Source of the DNA: Clostridia bacterium
GTDB taxonomy: Bacteria; Bacillota; Clostridia; Christensenellales; Borkfalkiaceae
Length of the DNA stretch: 5,055 nt
Assembly (NCBI GenBank): GCA_017628935.1
Contig: JAGBYC010000019.1
Span: 1 to 5,055 of the forward strand
Direction: 5' to 3'
Positions 1 to 5,055 of the stretch are shown here, in pieces. How positions within the stretch are numbered: position 1 is the stretch's first letter; each line of letters starts with the position of its first letter. Made by a program: the position numbers and the translations under genes. The notes under the pieces are model-generated. The model ran no database searches. It saw nothing but the letters and a program-made list of their open reading frames with translations, and was not told the DNA's origin.

Positions 1-1626
1 TATTTTATTAAGCGTAGGAACTTCGTTACCACCCAAATATTTTGAAAGTTTATCCATTTGGTCGGTTGAAACGAAAAGCCTATCACCACCGGCGTATTCA
101 AGTTCAACGTAGTCTTTAGTGCCTTCTGTTGAAGAAATACGCTTAACCCCTTTAATTAAGCCTATACCGAACACTTCGTGAACGGCAAAATCACCTACTT
201 GTGGAGCAGAATATAAATCGTTACGCTTCTTTTTAAGTGATTTTTCGCGTGATTTTTGCTTAACGAACAAGTCGTTAACGCCAAGCACCACTAACTTTTC
301 GTCGTGACTAATAAAGCCTATCGGTAACGACTTAGAAGTTACGTTTACCCCGTTATAGTTAGCCTCGGCATTTACTTTACTTTTAACGCCTTTAGTGTTT
401 AATTGATTAACTAAAGTGTTAGCGCGCCCCGTATCGCCTGCGCATAAAACTACCTTATAGCCCGTTACAAGCCACGATTTAGCGTCGTAAAACAAGTCTT
501 CAATATTTAAAGCGTATCTTGAAACTGCAGTGGCGTTTAAGCTGTAAGTTTTTTGTGGACTAAAAAACGGAACTAACGCCGTTAACGTTTGAACTGCCGC
601 CACCTTTGAACTATTTAATAAACTTAAAAGATAGTCTTTTTTAGCGTATTGTTCTACACAAAAATCAAACCCGTCGCCCGACTTTACTAAAGTAATAGCC
701 CTATCAATATGCTCTTTAAACAAGCCGTTAAGGTTATCGTCAAGCATTTTACTTTCATCATAAACCACGGTAAAATCGTTGCCAAAAATTTTAGTAATAT
801 CGTGAGTAGTTGACGATATTATAGGCGCAACGTAAGTTAACTCGTCGCTTTGAAGGTCGGTATTTAACGCATCTAAAATTTTAGTGTAAAGCGCGCTTGC
901 CTTTTTAGCCGAACTAAGCCCTTGATGTTTACGGTAACAATCTTTTACCGTTTTAGTAATTTCTTCTACGTCGGCATCAGTAATTACGGTGTCGGTAGCA
1001 GATATAACGGTAATATTAGGTAGTTCAACGCTATCGCCAAACACCCTAATACTTTCAACGGTATCGCCAAAAAAATCAACCCTATATACGTCGTTTGAGT
1101 TTATAGGAAAAACTTCTAAAATATCCCCGCGAAGTGAAAACGACGCCTTGCTTTCGCAATAATCAACGCGTTTATAACCTAAACTAATAAGTTTATTTAT
1201 AACGTTATAAACGTCGTATTCAGCACCATTTTCGATAGTAAAACTATCAACTTTTCGTGGAAATAATTGAAGTAACGCTTCAAATGTAGTAACGGTAATT
1301 TCAGCCCCGTTTAATATGTCGTAAACGGCAGTAATTCTATTATATAAACTTTGCTTATCGTACGCTTGTTTATATAATAAAACGTCGTCTTTACTTGGTA
1401 AAAACACTACTTTTTTATCAGTTAAAGCACTAATTTCTTCTACGTAATTTTTGGCTTCGGTAACTGATTTTACTATAAATATAACCTTGCCGTTTATAAG
1501 CGAAATTATACGGCTTTTTTGTGAAAACGGAACGCCAAAAACGGCGGTTCTAAGACCGCCTTGAATATCGCATATTACGTTTTGTAGCTTGCCTGACGAA
1601 GCAGGCGTTAATAAATCGTTAAGCAT
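1..1626 (-). CDS. mfd: Transcription-repair coupling factor Mfd, N-terminal part (runs off left edge)
   Basis: Mfd is a cytoplasmic DNA translocase that pushes stalled RNA polymerase off damaged DNA and recruits UvrA for nucleotide excision repair. My translation gives 542 codons without a stop from the ATG at 1626-1624; family members are usually about 1,100-1,200 residues, so the translocase motor and C-terminal domain lie outside the window. Residues about 1-330 resemble the degenerate UvrB-like module: the stretch 150-196 (GYKRVDYCES, then LRGDILEVFP, then VDFFGD and ESIR) matches its conserved core. A basic linker near 456-469 leads to the CarD-like RNA-polymerase-interacting domain from about 477 (QVGDFAVHE, FGIG, then KDYVELEYAGGDRLFV and KYLGG). 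The usual HGIG of that domain reads FGIG here. The start lies one base past the pth stop with no clear Shine-Dalgarno, which suggests translational coupling to pth. The identification is firm from the two conserved regions. Confidence 0.95.
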   Translation of the reverse strand, partial: MLNDLLTPASSGKLQNVICDIQGGLRTAVFGVPFSQKSRIISLINGKVIFIVKSVTEAKNYVEEISALTDKKVVFLPSKDDVLLYKQAYDKQSLYNRITAVYDILNGAEITVTTFEALLQLFPRKVDSFTIENGAEYDVYNVINKLISLGYKRVDYCESKASFSLRGDILEVFPINSNDVYRVDFFGDTVESIRVFGDSVELPNITVISATDTVITDADVEEITKTVKDCYRKHQGLSSAKKASALYTKILDALNTDLQSDELTYVAPIISSTTHDITKIFGNDFTVVYDESKMLDDNLNGLFKEHIDRAITLVKSGDGFDFCVEQYAKKDYLLSLLNSSKVAAVQTLTALVPFFSPQKTYSLNATAVSRYALNIEDLFYDAKSWLVTGYKVVLCAGDTGRANTLVNQLNTKGVKSKVNAEANYNGVNVTSKSLPIGFISHDEKLVVLGVNDLFVKQKSREKSLKKKRNDLYSAPQVGDFAVHEVFGIGLIKGVKRISSTEGTKDYVELEYAGGDRLFVSTDQMDKLSKYLGGNEVPTLNKI

Positions 1627-1627
1627 A

Positions 1628-2191
1628 TTAACCGTTATACTTATTCATAACAACGTCGATAGAGTCACCTTTAAGAAGACTAACTACGGCGTTAGAAGTT
1701 TTATCTAACACTTCGTTAAAACGCTCTACGTCGGCACTTTTAATATCACTTAAAACATAGTCGATAATTTCTCTACTATCGTTTTCAGGTTTAATACCAA
1801 CGCGAAAACGTGGAAATTCCGTACTACCTAAAAGTGAAACGATATTTTTCATACCGTTATGAGTGCCTGCAGAACCATTTTTACGTATACGTAACGAACC
1901 GATGTTTATATCTAAATCGTCGTAAATAACGATAAGGTTTTCAGGTTTTACTTTGTAATAATTAACAGCCATTAAAACGCTTTCACCACTTAAATTCATA
2001 TACGTTTGTGGCTTAAGTAAAACTACCTTTTCTCCGTTAACGGTAGTTATTAAGTATTGACCTTTAAAGCCTTTTTTATTAAACGACACGCCTAACTTTT
2101 CAGCAACTTTATCAATTGCCATAAAGCCTATGTTGTGTAACGTATTAAGATATTTTTTATCGGGATTACCAAGCCCAACAACTATATACAT
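1628..2191 (-). CDS. pth: Peptidyl-tRNA hydrolase
   Basis: Pth cleaves the ester bond of peptidyl-tRNAs released early from the ribosome, recycling tRNA in the cytoplasm. The 187-residue product has the normal bacterial length and all expected active-site positions: N9 in GLGNP, H19 in LHNIGF (the catalytic histidine), M65-N66 in KPQTYMNLSG, D91 in IYDDLD, and N112 in GSAGTHNGMKN. Two residues differ from the most common signature NPGxxYxxTRHN: D11 replaces the glycine and L18 replaces the arginine just before the catalytic histidine. The ATG at 2191 is preceded by AAGAGG five bases upstream, which supports this start. The gene follows prs after a 51-base gap containing a terminator-like hairpin, and its stop is one base before the mfd ATG. 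Pth next to mfd is a conserved Bacillota arrangement. Confidence 0.97.
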   Translation of the reverse strand: MYIVVGLGNPDKKYLNTLHNIGFMAIDKVAEKLGVSFNKKGFKGQYLITTVNGEKVVLLKPQTYMNLSGESVLMAVNYYKVKPENLIVIYDDLDINIGSLRIRKNGSAGTHNGMKNIVSLLGSTEFPRFRVGIKPENDSREIIDYVLSDIKSADVERFNEVLDKTSNAVVSLLKGDSIDVVMNKYNG

Positions 2192-2196
2192 AACTA

Positions 2197-2202
2197 CCTC
2201 TT
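2197..2202 (-). promoter_or_regulatory. Ribosome binding site of pth
   Basis: On the minus strand the sequence AAGAGG lies five bases before the pth ATG. It begins directly after the T-tract of the prs-pth terminator, so the leader of any transcript that reads through is split between the hairpin and this site. The extended AT part of the hairpin does not cover the site. Confidence 0.7.
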
Positions 2203-2239
2203 AAAAAATAAAGCCCGAAAAAAGCGCGGGCGTTTATTT
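2203..2239 (-). terminator. Rho-independent terminator or attenuator between prs and pth
   Basis: Read on the minus strand, starting three bases past the prs stop, there is a GC stem GCCCG / CGGGC (2227-2231 with 2213-2217) around a 9-base loop, followed by the T-tract TTTATTTTTT (2203-2212). The stem can be lengthened by AAATAAA pairing with TTTATTT (2233-2239 with 2206-2212) if one C at 2232 is bulged. No convincing promoter is visible between prs and pth, and mfd and pth are nearly fused, so this most likely works as a partial terminator lowering pth-mfd expression relative to prs. On the plus strand the hairpin lacks a good T-tract. Confidence 0.8.
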
Positions 2240-2242
2240 ATA

Positions 2243-3193
2243 TTATTCTTCGTAAATATCGCTCATTTTCTTATCGTGGTAAACGTTATCGATAGCAAGC
2301 GCGAAAATTTTAGCAACTGAAACAACTTCAATTTTATCAATAAGTTTTTCGCTTGGAACGTCGATAGTATCTAAAATAACGAGTTTAGAAATATGAGAGT
2401 TTTGAATTCTTTCAATAGCAGGGCCAGATAATACGGCGTGAGTACAGCAAGCGTAAATTTCTTTAGCACCGTTATTGTAAAGCGCTTCAGCACCTTGGCA
2501 AATAGTGCCTGCAGTGTCAATCATATCGTCAACCATAAGGCATTTTTTGCCTTTAATGTCACCGATAATATTCATAACTTCAAGTTGGTTTGCTTTAGGA
2601 CGACGTTTATCGATAATAGCCATATTGCAGTTAAGTTTTTTAGCAACTTGGCGTGCACGTGCAACTGAGCCAACGTCTGGAGAAACTACAACGAAATCTT
2701 CGTCAACGTATGGAGTGAAATACTTGTAAAGGAGTGGGCCACCGATAAGATGGTCAACAGGAATATTAAAGAAACCTTGAATTTGTTGAGCGTGTAAATC
2801 CATAGTTAAAATTCTGTCTGCGCCTGCTGCTTCAATAAGGTCTGCAACAAGTTTAGCAGTGATAGGGTCACGTGGGCGAGCCTTTCTGTCTTGACGTGCA
2901 TAACCAAAGTAAGGCATAACTACGGTGATACGACCTGCCGATGCGCGACGTGCAGCGTCAACCATAACTAAAAGTTCCATTAAATTATCGTTAACTGGTT
3001 GACTAGTAGATTGAATAATAAATACGTCTCTACCACGTACAGTTTCACCAATGTGAACGCTAATTTCACCATCACTAAACGTACCAACTTCTGCTTCAGC
3101 AAGTTTTAAGTTTAATTCTTTTGCGATTGCTTCTGCAAGCGGACGGTTAGAATTACCAGTAAAAAGTTTTATCTCAGTGCCGTGTGTTATCAT
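2243..3193 (-). CDS. prs: Ribose-phosphate pyrophosphokinase (PRPP synthetase, class I)
   Basis: Prs transfers pyrophosphate from ATP to ribose 5-phosphate, making PRPP for purine, pyrimidine, histidine, tryptophan and NAD synthesis in the cytoplasm. The 316-residue product has the usual class I length. Visible motifs in order: GNSN near 13-16, the FSDGE segment at 39-43, YARQDRK at 98-104 (ATP binding), MDLH at 131-134 with the metal/ATP histidine H134, [11 protein letters not shown] at 171-181, the catalytic flexible loop DKRRP at 195-199 (K196, R198), and the PRPP loop [10 protein letters not shown] at 221-230. No key residue is missing. The start ATG has a very strong Shine-Dalgarno just upstream and the N-terminus MITHG is family-typical. 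A promoter lies in the gap before it. Codon choice leans to GCA, GGT, CGT and some ATC, unlike mfd (GCT/GCC/GCG, GGC), as expected for a highly expressed gene. The gene is probably the first of a prs-pth-mfd unit. Confidence 0.98.
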   Translation of the reverse strand: MITHGTEIKLFTGNSNRPLAEAIAKELNLKLAEAEVGTFSDGEISVHIGETVRGRDVFIIQSTSQPVNDNLMELLVMVDAARRASAGRITVVMPYFGYARQDRKARPRDPITAKLVADLIEAAGADRILTMDLHAQQIQGFFNIPVDHLIGGPLLYKYFTPYVDEDFVVVSPDVGSVARARQVAKKLNCNMAIIDKRRPKANQLEVMNIIGDIKGKKCLMVDDMIDTAGTICQGAEALYNNGAKEIYACCTHAVLSGPAIERIQNSHISKLVILDTIDVPSEKLIDKIEVVSVAKIFALAIDNVYHDKKMSDIYEE

Positions 3194-3195
3194 AA

Positions 3196-3202
3196 CTCCT
3201 CC
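3196..3202 (-). promoter_or_regulatory. Strong, close-set ribosome binding site of prs
   Basis: The minus strand reads GGAGGAG followed by TT and the ATG. It is the longest anti-16S match in the window, but its spacing is short: two bases from the end of the match, or four from the GGAGG core. It fits high expression of prs and supports the ATG at 3193 as the start. Confidence 0.8.
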
Positions 3203-3228
3203 AACAAGTAAAAAATTATTAATATTTT

Positions 3229-3245
3229 AAACGCTAACAGCGTCT
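3229..3245 (-). promoter_or_regulatory. Small stem-loop at the predicted 5' end of the prs mRNA
   Basis: On the minus strand AGACGCT pairs with AGCGTTT (seven pairs, one of them G-U) around the loop GTT. The stem begins about where transcription should start from the promoter upstream (near 3245). A 5'-terminal hairpin of this kind is known to protect mRNAs from 5'-end-dependent decay in Bacillota; that role here is inference. It is not a terminator: the following bases are TAAAATATT, with no T-tract. Confidence 0.45.
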
Positions 3246-3246
3246 T

Positions 3247-3268
3247 ATTATATTTTACAAAATATAAT
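3247..3268. repeat. Perfect 22-base inverted repeat over the prs -10 region
   Basis: On the plus strand the arm ATTATATTTT (3247-3256) is the exact reverse complement of AAAATATAAT (3259-3268), with two bases AC between. It covers the whole predicted -10 hexamer and much of the spacer of the prs promoter, a typical repressor-operator position. The arms are wholly A and T, so chance in an AT-rich gap is possible. It does not resemble the PurR box of Bacillus. Confidence 0.5.
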
Positions 3269-3280
3269 CAAACTAGTCAA
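3252..3280 (-). promoter_or_regulatory. Sigma-A-type promoter for prs(-pth-mfd)
   Basis: The minus strand carries -35 TTGACT (3280-3275; consensus TTGACA, five of six) and -10 TAAAAT (3257-3252; consensus TATAAT, five of six), separated by exactly 17 bases. This predicts a start near 3245 and a leader of about 50 bases before the prs ATG. A perfect TATAAT at 3252-3247 would be 22 bases from the same -35 and is less likely to be used with it. The promoter begins about 20 bases past the tadA stop, so prs can be transcribed independently of the upstream genes. Confidence 0.75.
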
Positions 3281-3298
3281 GTAAAAACACAACTTTTA

Positions 3299-3751
3299 CT
3301 AACTTCTTTTGCTTTTAAAAAAATCTTTTAACAAAGCCTTGCACTCTTCAAGTAAAACCCCGCCTTCAACCTCACCTTTATGGTTAAGCGAACCTTGAAA
3401 AAGCATTTTATAATTTGATAATAACGCCCCGCTTTTTACTTCGTAAGCGCCAAAATACACCTTTGAAATTCTTGCGTTAAGTATCGCGCCTGCACACATA
3501 GGGCAAGGCTCTAAAGTTACGTACATTTCGCACCCGTCTAAACGCCAGTCGCCAAGCACTTTACACGCCTTTTCAATAGCGTTTATTTCAGCATGATGCG
3601 TGGCAATTTTGTTTTTATTGCGCTTATTGTAACTTTTGCTAATAATTTCGCCGTCTTTAACTATAACTGCACCGATAGGCACTTCGCCGTTACGGTAAGC
3701 AATTTTTGCCTCTTTTAAAGCAACGCGCATAAACTTTTCTTTATTTGTCAT
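3299..3751 (-). CDS. tadA: tRNA-specific adenosine deaminase TadA
   Basis: TadA is a zinc-dependent deaminase that converts A34 to inosine in the anticodon of tRNA-Arg(ACG), allowing CGU, CGC and CGA to be read. The 150-residue product has the normal length and the full deaminase signature: H53-A54-E55 (zinc ligand and proton-shuttling glutamate) and P82-C83-P84-M85-C86 (two zinc cysteines). Flanking elements are family-like: VPIGAVIV at 24-31, GDWRLDGCEMYVTLEPC at 67-83, and FGAYEVKSGA at 100-109, where an E stands in the usual D-P-K segment. Its ATG overlaps the rlmH TGA in an ATGA arrangement, with GGGAG nine bases upstream inside the end of rlmH, so the pair is translationally coupled. 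A cytosine or guanine deaminase of the same fold is a weaker alternative; length, motifs and context favour TadA. Confidence 0.95.
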   Translation of the reverse strand: MTNKEKFMRVALKEAKIAYRNGEVPIGAVIVKDGEIISKSYNKRNKNKIATHHAEINAIEKACKVLGDWRLDGCEMYVTLEPCPMCAGAILNARISKVYFGAYEVKSGALLSNYKMLFQGSLNHKGEVEGGVLLEECKALLKDFFKSKRS

Positions 3752-4221
3752 TTGTGATATCTCCCGTCGCTTAAAATGTTAAACCCGCGATATAACTGCT
3801 CAAGCGTCATTACCCTTGCTAAAGTATGTGGAAAAGTCATATCAGAAAAAGAAATTAGCCCACTTGCCAACTTTTTAACTTCGTTAGCAACCCCGTACGA
3901 ACCACCTATAACGATACTCATTTCGCCAACACCATCACGCGATTTTTTAATTAAACGGCTAAACTCAACCGACGAATATTTTTTGCCTTCAATAGCCATT
4001 ACAAAAACTTCGCCTTTAAGTTCTTTAATAATGCTTGCGCCTTCTTTTTTTAAAATTTGTTCAATTTCACTTTCGGTAGGTTCTGTAACGAAGTTTTCTT
4101 CTTTAACTTCAGTTACCGTTACGCTTGCGTATCTTGTTAAGCGTTTTAAATATTCGTTGCACGCGTCAACAAAATACTTTTCTTTAACCTTGCCTACGGC
4201 AATTACCTTAATTTTCATCAT
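3748..4221 (-). CDS. rlmH: 23S rRNA pseudouridine-1915 N3-methyltransferase RlmH
   Basis: RlmH is a SPOUT-class, SAM-dependent methyltransferase that methylates pseudouridine 1915 in helix 69 of 23S rRNA on assembled 70S ribosomes. The 157-residue product matches the family length of about 155-160. Seen in the sequence: N-terminus KIKVIAVGKVKEKY, the knot-forming SAM-binding strand and loop IVIGGSYGV at 103-111, SDMTFPHTLARV at 126-137, LEQLYRG at 140-146, and the terminal YHK that closes the active site (the usual P before YHK is R here). Two start codons stand in tandem (4221 and 4218); the second gives the family-typical MKIK start and 156 residues, and only a weak GGTG site lies upstream, so the choice is open. 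It begins three bases after the upstream gene and overlaps tadA by four bases. Confidence 0.96.
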   Translation of the reverse strand: MMKIKVIAVGKVKEKYFVDACNEYLKRLTRYASVTVTEVKEENFVTEPTESEIEQILKKEGASIIKELKGEVFVMAIEGKKYSSVEFSRLIKKSRDGVGEMSIVIGGSYGVANEVKKLASGLISFSDMTFPHTLARVMTLEQLYRGFNILSDGRYHK

Positions 4222-4224
4222 AAG

Positions 4225-5055
4225 TTACACCAATCTAGTAAGCCAAGTAGATAAGCATATTATTAAGCCTATAATGGCGTATATAAAAAATTCTTTTTTA
4301 GTTACAACAGGTTTTTTATCTATTTTTTCGCTTTTTACAAAAACGGCCATTAACGTAACGCCAGCCACAAGTGATACCAAAGCAACTATCATCACATTAA
4401 TTTTTGTATCGCCAGTTAAATTAAAATTTAAAAAATAATAATTTAACACAATAAAAAAGTTGTTTACAAAGTGCGCCAAAATAACTGGCAAAATATTCCC
4501 AGCCCTTAACGCAATAAAAGCAAATAACGCGCCGAAAACAAATTGATACACCGTTTGCGCTGGGTTCATATGAAATAGCGAAAATAACGCACCCGAAACT
4601 ACAATAGCAAAAACTTCGCCGTAGCCTTTAAGCGAATACGTTATAATTCCCCTAAATAAAAACTCTTCAAAAATAGCAGGAAGAACGCATACGCAAACTC
4701 CACATAACGTAAAGTCAAGTGGCGAATACACCGGAAGTTCAACTTCGCTAGGCGATAACCCTAAACCTTTTAAAAATTCTAAAAAGTATACGTTAACTTC
4801 ACTTAAACCAAACATTACGCCAAACGTAATAAGCGCCGTACATAAATAAGTAAGCCAAGTTTTTTCGTTTTTAGCGCAAGTACTTAATGGTTTTAAATTT
4901 AAATTAAATTTAACTTTACAAATAAGAATAGTGCTAATACATATAACCGAACCTAATAAAAACGACGTAATTATCACCCACGTATCGTTAGACAAATTCG
5001 CTAAAGAAACGTTTAAACTATTAGCAATAAGCGCAACAATAAGTGAAAATAAAAA
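4225..5055 (-). CDS. CPBP-family intramembrane protease-like protein, N-terminus missing
   Basis: This is a polytopic membrane protein of the CPBP (CAAX protease / bacteriocin-processing, Abi) family, whose members are intramembrane glutamic proteases or serve in bacteriocin self-immunity; the substrate here is unknown. The reading frame is open to the window edge (276 codons seen plus stop). The missing start lies beyond 5055: the first visible residues are hydrophobic (FLFSLIVALI), and a TTG at 4995 is an internal leucine codon rather than a good start. Numbered from the edge, family motifs are E130-E131 and R135 (FEEFLFRG), FSLFH with H162 near 158-162, and HFVNN near 195-199. Several hydrophobic segments are visible, including about 1-10, 25-46, 70-84, 115-129, 148-161, 170-183, 188-206, 219-240 and 257-270. 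An unusual cysteine cluster, CGVCVC (118-123), precedes the glutamate pair. It ends three bases before rlmH and is probably co-transcribed with it; nothing else in the neighbourhood indicates its role. Confidence 0.88.
   Translation of the reverse strand, partial: FLFSLIVALIANSLNVSLANLSNDTWVIITSFLLGSVICISTILICKVKFNLNLKPLSTCAKNEKTWLTYLCTALITFGVMFGLSEVNVYFLEFLKGLGLSPSEVELPVYSPLDFTLCGVCVCVLPAIFEEFLFRGIITYSLKGYGEVFAIVVSGALFSLFHMNPAQTVYQFVFGALFAFIALRAGNILPVILAHFVNNFFIVLNYYFLNFNLTGDTKINVMIVALVSLVAGVTLMAVFVKSEKIDKKPVVTKKEFFIYAIIGLIICLSTWLTRLV

Noticed and set aside
2240..2275. TATAAA-like -10 at the end of prs as a promoter for pth-mfd
   Set aside because: No acceptable -35 hexamer at 16-18 bases and no extended -10; AT-rich sequence alone explains it.
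2438..2729. Two overlapping plus-strand open frames inside prs
   Set aside because: Short, mutually overlapping and antisense to the conserved catalytic part of prs; no ribosome binding site or family features.
3280..3300. Inverted repeat AGTAAAA/TTTTACT around the tadA stop codon as a tadA terminator
   Set aside because: A 7-pair stem with only one G-C pair and no T-tract after it on the minus strand; it overlaps the stop codon and abuts the prs -35. Too weak to call a terminator, so read-through from tadA into prs remains possible.
3776..4438. Open frame of 220 codons on the plus strand opposite rlmH and the CPBP gene
   Set aside because: It is antisense to two well-supported genes, spans their junction, has no recognisable motif, and its codon pattern is the mirror of the real genes.
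4993..4995. TTG as the start codon of the CPBP gene
   Set aside because: The frame continues open for 20 more codons to the window edge, and those codons encode a hydrophobic segment; the true start is most likely outside the window.
1..5055. Mobile element, CRISPR array, toxin-antitoxin pair or novel defence system
   Set aside because: No repeats with regular spacing, no transposase or integrase motifs, no small unassigned genes in the gaps; every gene except the CPBP protein is a recognised housekeeping gene.

Overview
The window is a tightly packed block of housekeeping genes, all read from the minus strand. It probably comes from an AT-rich Bacillota (Firmicutes) genome of the class Clostridia. 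The evidence is low G+C (roughly 38-40% by eye), purine-rich Shine-Dalgarno sites, and the prs-pth-mfd order, which recalls the Bacillus/Clostridia neighbourhood. An uncultured gut clostridium is plausible, but the species cannot be named from this sequence.

Layout in the direction of transcription (high to low coordinates): (1) a CPBP-family membrane protease-like protein, cut off at the right edge (4225-5055); (2) rlmH, 23S rRNA methyltransferase, 3 bases later (3748-4221); (3) tadA, tRNA adenosine deaminase, overlapping the rlmH stop by ATGA (3299-3751); (4) a 105-base gap holding a good sigma-A-type promoter, a perfect inverted repeat over its -10 and a small stem-loop at the predicted mRNA 5' end; (5) prs, PRPP synthetase (2243-3193); (6) a 51-base gap with a rho-independent terminator or attenuator; (7) pth, peptidyl-tRNA hydrolase (1628-2191); (8) mfd, transcription-repair coupling factor, starting one base after the pth stop and running off the left edge (1-1626, N-terminal 542 codons). 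No stretch over 300 bases lacks a gene.

Two transcriptional groups are likely: CPBP-rlmH-tadA (promoter outside the window) and prs-(attenuator)-pth-mfd, led by the promoter near 3252-3280. The theme is translation and nucleotide supply: ribosome modification, anticodon inosine, PRPP, rescue of peptidyl-tRNA and removal of stalled RNA polymerase. The intragenic terminator would let prs be made in excess over pth and mfd, which fits the visibly different codon choice of prs.

I found no mobile element, CRISPR array, tRNA/rRNA gene or candidate new defence or biosynthetic system. The strongest unexplained signal is at the base level: the tetranucleotide GATC is absent from the whole 5,055 bases. 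The next most interesting is the regulatory architecture in front of prs and between prs and pth.
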